Under the pieces are notes generated by a model. The model worked only from the letters and a program-made list of their open reading frames with translations, did no database searches and was not told the DNA's origin. Both the position numbers and the translations under genes were made by a program. From Lactobacillus kefiranofaciens (GTDB lineage Bacteria; Bacillota; Bacilli; Lactobacillales; Lactobacillaceae), in assembly GCF_900103655.1 (NCBI RefSeq), contig NZ_FMXC01000012.1, positions 1 through 55,200 on the forward strand: a stretch of DNA of 55,200 nt. The letters run 5' to 3'. Positions 25,210 through 34,459 of the stretch are shown here, piece by piece (positions within the stretch are counted from its first letter, which is position 1; the number at the start of each line of letters is the position of its first letter).

Positions 25210-27111
25210 TTACATGTTTAATGCTAAATCTTTTTCTTTATCAGAAAATTGATGGTTATCAACTTTTCGACGATTTCTAATTAAGCGCATACCATTTAAA
25301 ATTACGACTAAGATGCTAAATTCATGAATAAACATACCGCTAGCCATTTCGACATAACCTGCAAATAACCCAATGAACAGTAACAAAACAGTTAACAATG
25401 CAATTACAATATTTTCATTCATATTTAAAACGGTCCGCTTAGAAATTGATAAAGCATAGGCAATTTTACGCAAGTCATTTTTGACTAAGACAATATCCGA
25501 AACATCAACTGCAACGTCTGTACCGCTACCGATTGCAATAGCCACATCGGCATTAGCCAATGCAGGACTATCATTAACCCCATCACCGATAAAGGCAACG
25601 TGATGACCATTTTCTTGTTCCTGCTTAACAAATTGTGCTTTATCCGCTGGAAGCATTTGCCCATGAACTTCATCAATTGGCAAATCAGCCGCAATTTGTT
25701 GAGCAGTTTCTTGATTATCACCTGAAAGCATAACCAACTTCTTGATACCTAGTTGCTTCAATTGCATTAACGCGGTTTCTGCTTCTGGACGAAGGCGATC
25801 TCTAATGCCAAAAATAGCCAATTTACTTTGATCACTATTAGCCAAGACTGCAACAGAGTTTCCTAAGTTACTTAGTTTATTAACTACTTGAGTTAATTCA
25901 GGATTAGCAAAAGTATTTTCTTCAATTAAAGCTAAATTACCTAAATAATACTTTTCTCGATCTAAGTCAGCTATCATACCCTTGCCTTTAACTGTCTTAG
26001 TCTCAATTTGATCAATCTTTTGCTCACTAAGCTTAGCCATTGCTTTAGCTAACGGGTGATTGCTTTGAGACTCAATGTTAGCAGCCAGGTTAACAACTTC
26101 GTCCTTATTACCACTCAGAACTTCAATTTTATTAACCTCTGGGTGACCAACTGTTAAAGTACCAGTTTTATCAAAGGCAATTTCATCGACTTTACGAGCT
26201 GCATCCATTACTTGAGAGCCCTTAAACATCACGCCATTTTTAGCTCCGTTACCAATACCGGCAACAGTTGAAACGGGAACTCCAATAACCAAAGCACCTG
26301 GACAACCTAGAACCATTACTGTAATTGCTAATTTGAAGTCTCTTGTAATTAAGCCTACAATAATCGCAATCACTAATACCGCAGGAGTGTAGTATTTAGA
26401 AAAACGATTGATCAACTTCTCAGTATGAGATTTAGAATCCTGAGCTTCCTCTACCATTTCGATAATCTTGCCAAAGGTAGTATCATCTCCGGCTGCTGTA
26501 GTCTCTACTGTCAAGGTGCCATCTTCTAGAATTGTACCGGCATAGACTTGATCACCTTGTTTTTTATCGGCTGGTTTCGACTCACCATTAACATTAGCTT
26601 CATTTAGATAACCTGAACCCGCAACAATTTTTCCATCAACTGGGACTTGATCTCCAGTTTTAATCAAAATCTTTTCACCAGGATCAATGAAATCTACGTC
26701 CTCTTCTTCTGTTGTTCCGTCATCTTGTAAGACTAACGCAGTTCGTGGTGCCATTTTAGTTAAATCAGATACAGCTTTACGCGTCTTTTTAAGAGTAAGT
26801 TCTTCTAGAACACCACCTAATGCAAAAAGCCAGGTCACAATTGCTGCTTCATTAAATTCGCCAATAATAATAGCGCCAATTACTGCCAATGACACCAAAA
26901 CATCAATGGAAATTAATTTTACTTTCAATGATGAAATAGCTGTTAACAATATTGGAATTAAACCAATAACTCCTACTACTAGCATCAGAACTTGATAAGC
27001 AGCATTGATATGGAATAACCATTTAGCTGCTTCCGCAAGTAAAATCAGCACAGTATTAAGTGCCAAAATTATTTTTTGATGTTTAACAAAAAATTGTTGA
27101 ATTTTTACCAT
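25210..27111 (-). CDS. P1B-type heavy-metal-translocating ATPase with CPG motif
   Basis: 633 residues. P1B hallmarks: phosphorylation site DKTGTLT (Asp314), NHPLAKA in the nucleotide domain, and GDGVNDSPAL. Six to eight membrane helices are expected, and no N-terminal metal-binding domain is present. The transmembrane metal motif is CPG (LGCPGALVIGVPVS, Cys270) instead of CPC, SPC or CPH of classical Cu, Zn/Cd and Co pumps, so the cargo cannot be inferred. The operon continues with an HMA chaperone, a Dps-like protein and a Crp/Fnr regulator, which suggests redox-linked metal (possibly iron or copper) homeostasis. Confidence 0.9.
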   Translation of the reverse strand: MVKIQQFFVKHQKIILALNTVLILLAEAAKWLFHINAAYQVLMLVVGVIGLIPILLTAISSLKVKLISIDVLVSLAVIGAIIIGEFNEAAIVTWLFALGGVLEELTLKKTRKAVSDLTKMAPRTALVLQDDGTTEEEDVDFIDPGEKILIKTGDQVPVDGKIVAGSGYLNEANVNGESKPADKKQGDQVYAGTILEDGTLTVETTAAGDDTTFGKIIEMVEEAQDSKSHTEKLINRFSKYYTPAVLVIAIIVGLITRDFKLAITVMVLGCPGALVIGVPVSTVAGIGNGAKNGVMFKGSQVMDAARKVDEIAFDKTGTLTVGHPEVNKIEVLSGNKDEVVNLAANIESQSNHPLAKAMAKLSEQKIDQIETKTVKGKGMIADLDREKYYLGNLALIEENTFANPELTQVVNKLSNLGNSVAVLANSDQSKLAIFGIRDRLRPEAETALMQLKQLGIKKLVMLSGDNQETAQQIAADLPIDEVHGQMLPADKAQFVKQEQENGHHVAFIGDGVNDSPALANADVAIAIGSGTDVAVDVSDIVLVKNDLRKIAYALSISKRTVLNMNENIVIALLTVLLLFIGLFAGYVEMASGMFIHEFSILVVILNGMRLIRNRRKVDNHQFSDKEKDLALNM

Positions 27112-27139
27112 TTATATTCTCCTTTGCTTTTCATGTTTT

Positions 27140-27181
27140 AGTTTAGGAGAAATGTTGTTAGCAGAAATTGACGACCATCAA
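27140..27181 (-). promoter_or_regulatory. FNR/FLP-like box and promoter of the P-type ATPase operon
   Basis: Minus strand TTGATGGTCGTCAA (27168-27181) matches the FNR/FLP box TTGAT-N4-ATCAA with one mismatch. A plausible -10, TAAACT, lies at 27140-27145, without a good -35. That puts the box about 41 bases upstream of the predicted start, the usual position for class II activation by Crp/Fnr proteins. The operon's last gene encodes such a regulator. Confidence 0.5.
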
Positions 27182-27182
27182 G

Positions 27183-27215
27183 AAAAAGCACTTAATGTTA
27201 AAAATTAAGTGCTTT
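27183..27215 (-). terminator. Intrinsic terminator after the MATE gene
   Basis: AAGCACTTAA (27186-27195) pairs with TTAAGTGCTT (27205-27214); on the minus strand TTTTTC follows. Confidence 0.75.
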
Positions 27216-27228
27216 CTAATTAATTGAA

Positions 27229-28566
27229 CTAGTTTTTATTAATCTTATCCTTCAAATCCAAGCTCTTTTCATAGATGAAGAAACCAATCACGCAAGTAAT
27301 AACATCACTAATTGCCTGTGACCAAACAATTCCGTGATAGCCTAAAATCATTTTCATTAATTCCAATACTAAGAAATAAACTACTCCCTGACGAGCAATG
27401 GCCATGATGAAAGCACCCCAAGCATTGCCAATCGATTGAAAAATAGTTGTGTAAACTAGCACAGTTCCCACAACCGGTGTCGTAATTATCGTCGCTAGCA
27501 ACATATAACTACCAGCATTAACAATATCTGGCTGATTCATGAATAATGCAATTACGGGCCGGGCAAAGATGATCAATAAGCCGCCAACTATAACGGCATA
27601 AGTAACTTGAACTAAGATATCAAAACGTAGAATTTCTTTTAAACGTCGCCAATTTTTAGAGCCATAATTATAACCTAGCAAAGGCTGAGCACCAAAAGTG
27701 AAGCCAACAATTACCAGGATCACGATACTATAGACCTTTTGCGTAATTCCCATCGCTGCCACTTTGTTCGCACCATAAACAGCTAATGAGGAATTTAATA
27801 AAGCCATGCCAAAGCTTTGAGCAAAATTAGTGATTGAACCTGGAATTCCGATCGCAATTACGTCCTTAATTGACTTACCATCAATTCTCATCTTTTTAGG
27901 GTCCAGAGTGATAAACTGAGCTTTTTTCAAAATAAAATAAACTAGTATAATATCAGTCACCACATAACCTAAAATATTAGCAATACCAACCCCAGTAGCA
28001 CCAAGTTTTAACCCAAATAGAAAAATTGGATCTAAAATAATAGCTAAAATCGTTCCCGTCATCGTTGCAATCATCGCTTCGACGGCTAGTCCTTCAGTTC
28101 TGATCAAATTCTGTGGTATTAAACTAAAAATGATAAAGACTGCACCAATCGATAAGACCCGATAAAAATCCGCTGCATCCCCATAAGTAGCAGCTCTGGC
28201 ACCCAACATAGTTAGAATAGGCTTTTCAAACAGGAGTAGAATTACAGTTAAAATCAAACCGGTCACAATTCCACCATACATACTAAAACTGCTTATTTTG
28301 CGTCCTAGCTCATAATTTTTCTCACCAAATAAACGAGAAATTACTGACGACCCACCAAGGCCAAAGATATCTGAAACTGCTAGTAAAAATGTAAACAGTG
28401 GTGCACCAATTGTAATTCCCGCCACTAAATTCGTATCGCCCGTTTTAGCAACAAACATGGTATCAGCAAGATTGTAAACCATCGTGGTGATCATTCCTAA
28501 TACAACAGGAAGCGCTAACTTAAAGTAGACTTGTTTAACTGGCGCTTTTGCAAATAATTCCTCCAT
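27229..28566 (-). CDS. MATE-family efflux transporter
   Basis: 445 residues from the ATG at 28566 (MEELFAKAPVKQVYFKLALP), preceded by GGGGTAAAG. Twelve hydrophobic segments in two pseudo-repeats of six, typical of MATE Na+/H+-drug antiporters of the DinF/NorM superfamily. Conserved loop segments are LADTMFVAKTGD in helix 2 and GYNYGSKNWRR in the middle. Substrate unknown. Its 5' leader holds a perfect 9-base inverted repeat followed by a U-rich run. Confidence 0.88.
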   Translation of the reverse strand: MEELFAKAPVKQVYFKLALPVVLGMITTMVYNLADTMFVAKTGDTNLVAGITIGAPLFTFLLAVSDIFGLGGSSVISRLFGEKNYELGRKISSFSMYGGIVTGLILTVILLLFEKPILTMLGARAATYGDAADFYRVLSIGAVFIIFSLIPQNLIRTEGLAVEAMIATMTGTILAIILDPIFLFGLKLGATGVGIANILGYVVTDIILVYFILKKAQFITLDPKKMRIDGKSIKDVIAIGIPGSITNFAQSFGMALLNSSLAVYGANKVAAMGITQKVYSIVILVIVGFTFGAQPLLGYNYGSKNWRRLKEILRFDILVQVTYAVIVGGLLIIFARPVIALFMNQPDIVNAGSYMLLATIITTPVVGTVLVYTTIFQSIGNAWGAFIMAIARQGVVYFLVLELMKMILGYHGIVWSQAISDVITCVIGFFIYEKSLDLKDKINKN

Positions 28567-28587
28567 TTCTTTACCCCAATAAAAATG

Positions 28588-28629
28588 ACCTAAAATCACT
28601 GAAGAATAGTCATCCTCACAATTTTAGGT
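28588..28629 (-). promoter_or_regulatory. Hairpin in the MATE 5' leader, attenuator-like
   Basis: ACCTAAAAT and ATTTTAGGT (28588-28596 with 28621-28629) are perfectly complementary, with a 24-base loop, and are followed on the minus strand by CATTTTTATT and the MATE ribosome site. This is a terminator-like structure directly before the gene, so readthrough control is possible. I do not recognise a known riboswitch. Confidence 0.45.
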
Positions 28630-28751
28630 TGCTTATGTTACTTAGTCATTTTATATTTACATGCTTATTTAACCAAATTAATCTTGTTGATTCAAGAATA
28701 GTCCAAAGATATGTACAAGATACTTTCCTCATTAATAGCAATATTTTTATC

Positions 28752-29021
28752 TCATTCATAATGTGACCAGGCCGAGTAAATACTTACTATCTTATTAACA
28801 TCATCAACAGTATAAACAACTCGATGTTTTATATTGATTCTTCGAGAATATTTTCCTAAAATTGGTGGTTCTAATTTTTCAAATCCTTGATTCTTTTTAT
28901 AAGGATCTTTTTTGAGTTGATCTATAATATCTTGAAAATTATCTTTCAGATTACTTCGCTTAATCTTCTTTAAATCAGGCTTAGCTGAGTTTTTAATCCT
29001 GCCATGATATTTTAAAATCAT
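28752..29021 (-). CDS. yoeB: YoeB/Txe-type RelE-superfamily toxin
   Basis: 89 residues. The C-terminal half carries the YoeB signature YSRRINIKHRVVYTV and ends WSHYE, matching the family's catalytic Arg, His and Tyr; the N-terminal helices are KPDLKKIKRSNLKDNF. YoeB is a ribosome-dependent mRNA endonuclease. Its ATG overlaps the end of the antitoxin gene by four bases, the usual arrangement. All key residues appear intact. Confidence 0.88.
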   Translation of the reverse strand: MILKYHGRIKNSAKPDLKKIKRSNLKDNFQDIIDQLKKDPYKKNQGFEKLEPPILGKYSRRINIKHRVVYTVDDVNKIVSIYSAWSHYE

Positions 29022-29284
29022 AGCTCATCCCAGTTAATATCATCAATATCAGTAAAACCTGAATTGTCCTTTTCACGTTTTCTCACAACTTCTCCTACAC
29101 CATTGGACTCAAGATAAAGAGTCTCCTGAATAGCGTCCCAGTCGGATTTACTTATTAACACAGCACTTTCTGCTTTATCTTTTGTAGATTCAATATTAAC
29201 TGGAGTATGGTTTTTATTAACTTGCTTGATAAGATTGAATAAATTACGTCTTGCTCCTGTGGGAGTATAAATTGTTGCATCCAT
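29018..29284 (-). CDS. yefM: YefM/Phd-family antitoxin
   Basis: 88 residues. The N-terminal Phd/YefM fold (YTPTGARRNLFNLIKQVN, AVLISKSDWDAIQETLYL) binds DNA and dimerises. The acidic C-terminus (DIDDINWDEL) is the part that wraps the toxin. AGGTGAAATATC precedes the ATG. The upstream region carries the GTAC motifs typical of YefM operators, consistent with autorepression. Confidence 0.88.
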   Translation of the reverse strand: MDATIYTPTGARRNLFNLIKQVNKNHTPVNIESTKDKAESAVLISKSDWDAIQETLYLESNGVGEVVRKREKDNSGFTDIDDINWDEL

Positions 29285-29304
29285 GATATTTCACCTCATA
29301 AATT

Positions 29305-29334
29305 ATTGTACTATGTACCATATAATGTACGCAA
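29305..29334 (-). promoter_or_regulatory. yefM-yoeB promoter with GTAC operator repeats
   Basis: Minus strand -35 TTGCGT (29329-29334), an 18-base spacer and -10 TACAAT (29305-29310). Three GTAC cores at 29308, 29315 and 29327 sit across the promoter. Known YefM operators are built from TGTACA-like palindromes, so autoregulation is inferred. Confidence 0.6.
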
Positions 29335-29534
29335 GGGAAATTACTCATCTGGGTCGAGAACTAATTACACAAAAATATTTCAAAAAAATTTATAAACAAA
29401 CCAAAAAAAGAAAAAGTACGCAAAAAATTGAAGATGTAAAAAGCTCTAGAAAGCCTAATAAATAGGTAATCTATGACTTTGTTGACTTCTAAAACTGTCA
29501 AACTCAGAATTATTTTTTCAAATCTCTAGCTTTT

Positions 29535-30398
29535 TTACTTCTTCCACAAAAACTTAATCAATAATCGATCAACTTGGGCATTTCTGTGCAACCAGCTATG
29601 CTGTGCTTGTTTACCCTTAATTTCAACTTCACGATATGATTTAGCTCGACCATTAATCAAATATTTATATGATTTTGCTGATGAAACTGCTACCGAACCA
29701 TCAGACCTACTACCATCTTGCAAATCACCATATATATTGAGCACTTTGATTTGTTTTGGATAATGTTTTCTTAAACCAAGCAAAGTTTTAAAACTAGGAA
29801 TCTCATGGATTGGCTGGCGATTTTTCTTTAAAGCAGATGTGGCTTCTTCGCCTTCACCTAGCCAACCATTATAGTGACCCGCAATTGAAACTACTTTTTG
29901 CACTTGAGGCAAACTTTTATTAGCATAATTTTCATTTAGATAATGTGCGATAAGTAAATTTCCCATTGAGTGTCCTACTAAATTAACTTTGTGATAGCTA
30001 TATTTATTCTGAACGGCCACTAACGCAGCTTTAACATCATCGGGATTTACTGAATAATTATTGGCGTAGTTAACTTCAATAATGGGATGCTTGATATTCT
30101 TTCTGAGTTTACCGATTAAAGTAACTTTATCATTCTTAAAAACGTTGGCTCTAATAATCTGATCAGCTGCTCCTGCTTTAACTGCGGCATTGGCCATATG
30201 CTCTTCCGCACGATAACTAGAACTGGCGCCATGGAAAAAGAAAGTTGGAATAACCTTGTTATTTAGTTTACGTTTTTTGACTTTATTTGTGCTAACCGAA
30301 TCAGCTGTTGTATTAAAATTACTACTTTTTAAGTAAATTCCACATCCTATTATCGCTGCTAAAACGACGAAAAGTGGTATTAGGATCTTTCTTTTCAT
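29535..30398 (-). CDS. Secreted alpha/beta hydrolase (DUF915 family)
   Basis: 287 residues with an N-terminal signal-anchor (ILIPLFVVLAAIIGCGIYL), so probably membrane-tethered outside the cell. Alpha/beta-hydrolase motifs: oxyanion region FFFHGASSS, nucleophile elbow GHSMG, acid region GDLQDGSRSDG and catalytic His in HSWLHRN. This is the DUF915 type common in lactobacilli; substrate unknown. The ATG overlaps the end of the aminotransferase gene by four bases, giving a three-gene operon with the DUF3737 gene. Confidence 0.85.
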   Translation of the reverse strand: MKRKILIPLFVVLAAIIGCGIYLKSSNFNTTADSVSTNKVKKRKLNNKVIPTFFFHGASSSYRAEEHMANAAVKAGAADQIIRANVFKNDKVTLIGKLRKNIKHPIIEVNYANNYSVNPDDVKAALVAVQNKYSYHKVNLVGHSMGNLLIAHYLNENYANKSLPQVQKVVSIAGHYNGWLGEGEEATSALKKNRQPIHEIPSFKTLLGLRKHYPKQIKVLNIYGDLQDGSRSDGSVAVSSAKSYKYLINGRAKSYREVEIKGKQAQHSWLHRNAQVDRLLIKFLWKK

Positions 30399-31564
30399 TT
30401 AAAATATTCAATTCCTTTCTTCAGACGCTCCATCCCATCTTTAACCATGGTCATTGGACAAGCTAGATTAATACGTAAAAAGTCATGACCATTTCCCCGG
30501 TAAACGCTACCGGCTGATATGATTAAACCAGTTTCTTTTCTAATGAAATCAGCCAACTTTTGCGAATCATCAGTGACTTGCTCAACATCAAGCCACATCA
30601 AATACGTTGCATCCCCAGTTATTACTTTAACTTGCGGTAAATTATCCTTAATAAATCTCTCCGCATAAGCAAAATTTTCTTCTAATTGCTCAATCAGTGC
30701 ATGAAGCCACTCATGTCCATGCTCATAAGCTGCGATTGTTGCCGGAATTGCCAACAAATTAGGTTCCGCGACTTCATCGCTGTTCAGTCCGCGATTCACC
30801 ATGTTACGTAAGTTCTCACCAGGAACGATCGCTGTTGCGGCATGCAGTGCTGCAACATTAAAGGTCTTGCTTGGTGAAACAAGCGAAATCACATTTTCTT
30901 GGGCAGCACCATTCACCGAAAATGCAGATGTATATCCTTGATCATTTCTAACAATGTCACCATGAATTTCATCAGATAAAAGTACAACATGGTGTTTAGC
31001 ACATAGCTCAGCCATTTTTTGCACTTCTGCTTTAGTCCACACCTTGCCAACTGGGTTATGAGGATTGCAAAAAATCATTAAAGTAGTGAGTGGCAAAGCC
31101 AATTTTTCTTCAAGGTCTTGCCAGTTAATCTGATAAGTTTGACCATCCAAAATTAAATCACTAGACAGAACATGACGACCATTATTTTCAATTGAATTAA
31201 AGAAGATATTATAAACTGGCTCTTGCACTAAGACATTATCTCCAATGTGTGATACTCGTCTAACAATCGAAGAAATTGCTGGCACTACACCAGTCGTAAA
31301 AATCATCCACTCATTTTCAGGACGAAAACCATGCTCTTTTTCATACCAATCAGCTACAGCATTGAAATAATCAGTTTGAGGCCATTCATAGCCAAATGCA
31401 CCTAAGGCAATCTTCTTTTGCATCGCTTTAATTATTTCTGGCGCCGTCTTAAAGTCCATATCGGCAATCCACATTGGCAGCTCGCCGTCTTTAACATCCC
31501 ATTTAACGGAATCCGTATGACGACGATCCGGAGCATTAACAAAATCATAATTAGTTGCTGTCAT
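30395..31564 (-). CDS. PatB/MalY-family C-S lyase (aminotransferase fold)
   Basis: 389-residue PLP enzyme of fold type I. The N-terminus (DRRHTDSVKWD, LPMWIADMDF), the NPHNPVGKVW block, DEIHGD and the PLP-lysine in SPSKTFNVAAL define the MalY/PatB group, which cleaves cystathionine or related cysteine conjugates to pyruvate, ammonia and a thiol. In lactobacilli this activity links to sulfur amino acid and flavour metabolism. I use ATG 31564 behind AAAGGATTGA rather than the in-frame TTG nine bases upstream that overlaps the preceding stop. Confidence 0.88.
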   Translation of the reverse strand: MTATNYDFVNAPDRRHTDSVKWDVKDGELPMWIADMDFKTAPEIIKAMQKKIALGAFGYEWPQTDYFNAVADWYEKEHGFRPENEWMIFTTGVVPAISSIVRRVSHIGDNVLVQEPVYNIFFNSIENNGRHVLSSDLILDGQTYQINWQDLEEKLALPLTTLMIFCNPHNPVGKVWTKAEVQKMAELCAKHHVVLLSDEIHGDIVRNDQGYTSAFSVNGAAQENVISLVSPSKTFNVAALHAATAIVPGENLRNMVNRGLNSDEVAEPNLLAIPATIAAYEHGHEWLHALIEQLEENFAYAERFIKDNLPQVKVITGDATYLMWLDVEQVTDDSQKLADFIRKETGLIISAGSVYRGNGHDFLRINLACPMTMVKDGMERLKKGIEYFK

Positions 31565-31569
31565 TTTTA

Positions 31570-32463
31570 TCAATCCTTTGGTAATTGATTTAAATCTGAA
31601 TGATTAGTTTTCTCATCGATCTTAGCACAATCAATCTCTGTTTTAGCTGGATCAACCTTTTCTTGATCAATAATTAATTCTCTGATTTCTGGAGCTGAAA
31701 TTTTGCCAGAAATTGGATTTTTAACGCTATCAATCGTGCTATTTACCTCTACATCGAGATTTGAAACATATTCAAAAGCTAAGTCAGTATGAATTAAATC
31801 AGAATTCTTAATTTTTAACTGATCAATATAATTCAGTCCCTGATCACTTTCAACCGTGCAGTTGATTAATTTGATATTCTTAGTATTCCAAGCTAAATAT
31901 TCGCCATCGATGGTTGAATCATAGATCGTCACGTTTTCACAATTCCAAAAAGCATCCTTAGAAACAAAAGTTGAATCATGAACTTCAATATTCTTTGCAC
32001 CATCAAAGCAATAATTACCAATGATACTTACATGATCAAGATAGATATTTTCACTATCTTTGCCAAAATAATCACCGTTAATTTGCGAATTAGTAATTTT
32101 GATATCTTTACAAGTCCACATTGTCTCTTCGGCATCTGAGAAATGAACGTGATCAAGCGTAATTTTTTCAGCTCTTCTAAATAATTTAGGCGCCTGAAGT
32201 GCAGAGTTAGTAATTGTAATATTTTTGGTGTACCAAATACCACTTCGTGACATAGTCTCAAATGTTGTATTATCAATTGAAACACTATCATCATACCAAA
32301 GAGGATATTTCCATTTAAAAATTGAATTTTTCAATTCGATATTTTTTGCTTCTTTAAGCGGAGATTCACCTTGACCAAAAGTGACGCCATTTAAATTGGC
32401 ATCTGTTAAGCCATAGAGGATTCGTTCTCCTTCAAAATATTTATTGGTAATTTTTCGATTCAT
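31570..32463 (-). CDS. DUF3737 family protein (beta-helix repeats)
   Basis: 297 residues. Repeating short beta-strand units with alternating Ile/Ile and Asn/Asp (NITITNSAL, ITLDHVHFSD, IKITNSQING, VTIYDSTIDG) predict a right-handed beta-helix. N-terminal KYFEGERILYGLTDANLNGV is typical of DUF3737. No signal peptide. Function unknown; frequent association with amino-acid enzymes is hinted at here by the adjoining C-S lyase gene, which starts six bases after this stop. Confidence 0.83.
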   Translation of the reverse strand: MNRKITNKYFEGERILYGLTDANLNGVTFGQGESPLKEAKNIELKNSIFKWKYPLWYDDSVSIDNTTFETMSRSGIWYTKNITITNSALQAPKLFRRAEKITLDHVHFSDAEETMWTCKDIKITNSQINGDYFGKDSENIYLDHVSIIGNYCFDGAKNIEVHDSTFVSKDAFWNCENVTIYDSTIDGEYLAWNTKNIKLINCTVESDQGLNYIDQLKIKNSDLIHTDLAFEYVSNLDVEVNSTIDSVKNPISGKISAPEIRELIIDQEKVDPAKTEIDCAKIDEKTNHSDLNQLPKD

Positions 32464-32521
32464 TTATCCACTTTCTGTTTAAAAATAAAGACCAGAGCAA
32501 ATTAACTCCAGTCCTTATTAC

Positions 32522-32836
32522 TTACTTCCAGATCTCTTTTGCAATATTAAAGGCAGACCAAGCATTGGGCCAACCAACATAAAATGCAAGTTGCGTGATC
32601 ATTTCACTAATTTCTTCCTTAGTGATGCCATTCTTCTTAGCTATCTTCATGTGATATGGTAATTGATCGAAAGCACCTTTAGTAATTAAGGCTGTCACAG
32701 TCAAAAAACTGCGATCTCTTAAACTTAATTGCTTTTCTCTTGACCAAACTTGTCCAAATAAAACATCGTCATTTAATTCCGCAAATTTAGGTGCAAAATC
32801 GCCCAGTTGATCTCTGCCTGCTGTTTGTTTAACCAT
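32522..32836 (-). CDS. Carboxymuconolactone decarboxylase (CMD) family protein
   Basis: 104 residues, all-helical CMD/AhpD-like fold: LSLRDRSFLTVTALITKGAF and LPYHMKIAKKNGITKEEISE followed by QLAFYVGWPNAW. The peroxidase CxxC of AhpD is absent, so disulfide reductase activity is unlikely. It lies in a leftward group with a cupin, an alcohol dehydrogenase and a flavin reductase, opposite a LysR regulator, a common combination in lactobacilli that suggests handling of reactive carbonyls or quinones. Confidence 0.85.
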   Translation of the reverse strand: MVKQTAGRDQLGDFAPKFAELNDDVLFGQVWSREKQLSLRDRSFLTVTALITKGAFDQLPYHMKIAKKNGITKEEISEMITQLAFYVGWPNAWSAFNIAKEIWK

Positions 32837-32848
32837 AATTAACGCCTC

Positions 32849-33261
32849 TTATTTCAACTTATTGTATTCTTCATCACTTACAGGTTCTAACCAAGTATTC
32901 TTCGATTCACCAACCATAATTGCTAAATGGGCAAACCAAGAATCTTTCGTTGCGCCATGCCAATGTTTAGTATTAGGATTAACAATTATTACATTTCCAG
33001 GAAGCATCTTTTTAGCTGGCTTACCTTCTTCTTGGTACCAGCCTTCACCAGCTCTACGGCAATTAAAATTTGGGGAACAGTATGCATATGCCAATTGTTG
33101 CGACACCCTGGCTCGAAACTTACATTATGAACTGCGGTTTTAGCTTCTTTGCTTTCTGCTAATGGTTTAAGGTAACTTGTTCCTTTAAAAAACTTGGCAA
33201 AAGCATCATTGCTTTGACCAAAACCAAACACGCTATTTTTTACTTCTTCTTCATTTTTCAT
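32849..33261 (-). pseudogene. Cupin-domain protein, one-base frameshift
   Basis: About 137 codons. Part 1 from ATG 33261 (MKNEEEVKNSVFGFG) to NNWHMHTVPQILI; part 2 from RRAGEGWYQEEGKPA to the end at 32849, with the second cupin motif PNTKHWHGATKD. One missing T near 33066-33068 (ATTGCC in place of ATTTGCC on the coding strand) would explain the shift, restoring QILICRRAGEGWYQ. Metal-ligand histidines in both cupin motifs remain. It lies 12 bases upstream of the CMD gene in the same transcript. Confidence 0.82.
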
Positions 33262-33405
33262 GATTTTCGCTCTTTCTAACTTCAATTTTTATTTTAAATA
33301 AGAAATAACGTAATGAAAAATACTCATTCCTTATTGTTAACTATACTTTGCAGCTATGATAAAACTTATTTTTCTTATTCCTTAACCAAACTTGAGAAGC
33401 GGACT

Positions 33406-34446
33406 TTAATCACTAACTTTGATATATGACTTAATTACCTTCCGATCAACCATTTCTTGATATGCCTCATTGATTTGATCCAAACTAAATGTCTTGGTGA
33501 AGACTTTTCCTGGATTAATTTTGCCATCTAACACAGCTTTAAGTAATCCATCTTTATCATAAGTAGTTACTGAAGCTGGACCACCCGCAACGGATAAATT
33601 CTTATAAAAAGTTGAGCTTGGATCTAACTTCGCACCATGGGGTAAGCCAACCCGATCGATTTTTGCACCAGGACGTGCAACTTGAATAGCTTCATCATTT
33701 GATAATGCACTCCCAACACATTCAAGTACTGCATCAGCTCCACCGCGGGTAATATCTATTAATTTTTGAATACCTGCTTCATCACGTGCCTCAACATTAT
33801 CAGTTGCGCCGAATTCACGTGCTAATGCTTCACGATCTGGGTGACGACTAGTTGAAACGATTTGTTTAGCTCCACGCAATTTAGCAGCGATAATTGCGGA
33901 AAGACCAACGGTACCGTCACCTAACACAATTACCGAATCTCCTGGTTGAACATTAGCAACACGTGCTGCATGGTAGCCAGTTGCCATTACATCTGCTAAA
34001 GCTAAAAATGACTTAAGCATCCCTTCACTATAATCTATTGGTTTTCCCGGTATATTTACTAAAGATCATTGTGCATGTTGATAGCGAACATACTCAGCTT
34101 GATAACCTCCTGAAAAGTTATCACCAGAACTACGATTCATACAAACACCATCAAAGCCTGCTAAACATGCCCGACAATGGCCACAACCATGAGTAAATGG
34201 TGCAATAACAAAATCTCCCTTTTCAACAGTTGTAATTTCTTTACCGACCTCTTCAATAACACCAATAATTTCATGACCGCTGTTTTCATGCCCTTGTTCT
34301 TCTAAGCCACGATATGCCCATAAATCTGAACCACAAACACATGTCCGCAATACCTTAATGATTACATCATCATCTTTTTCAATTTTTGGCATTGGCTTGT
34401 TAACGATTTTTATTTCTCCTGCTTTAACAAATTCTGCGTATTTCAT
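33406..34446 (-). pseudogene. Zinc-dependent alcohol dehydrogenase (MDR family), internal TGA
   Basis: 347 codons in one frame interrupted by a single TGA at 34066-34068, where Trp (HAQ-W-SLVNIPGKP) is usual. The N-terminal catalytic domain has the zinc ligands CGSD and GHENSGHE and the structural-zinc loop CGHCRACLAGFDGVC. The C-terminal Rossmann domain has VLGDGTVGLSA and a basic motif (STSRHPDRE) suggesting NADP preference. Aldehyde/alcohol substrate unknown. It is 13 bases downstream of the flavin-reductase gene. Confidence 0.87.
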
Positions 34447-34459
34447 TTATAAAATCTCC

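Noticed and set aside
25485-25721. 78-codon frame within the P-type ATPase gene
   Set aside because: It is an alternative frame of a well-conserved coding sequence.
29283-29465. Lys-rich 60-codon rightward frame over the yefM promoter
   Set aside because: It overlaps the antitoxin operator, has no ribosome site, and its composition is that of A-rich intergenic DNA.
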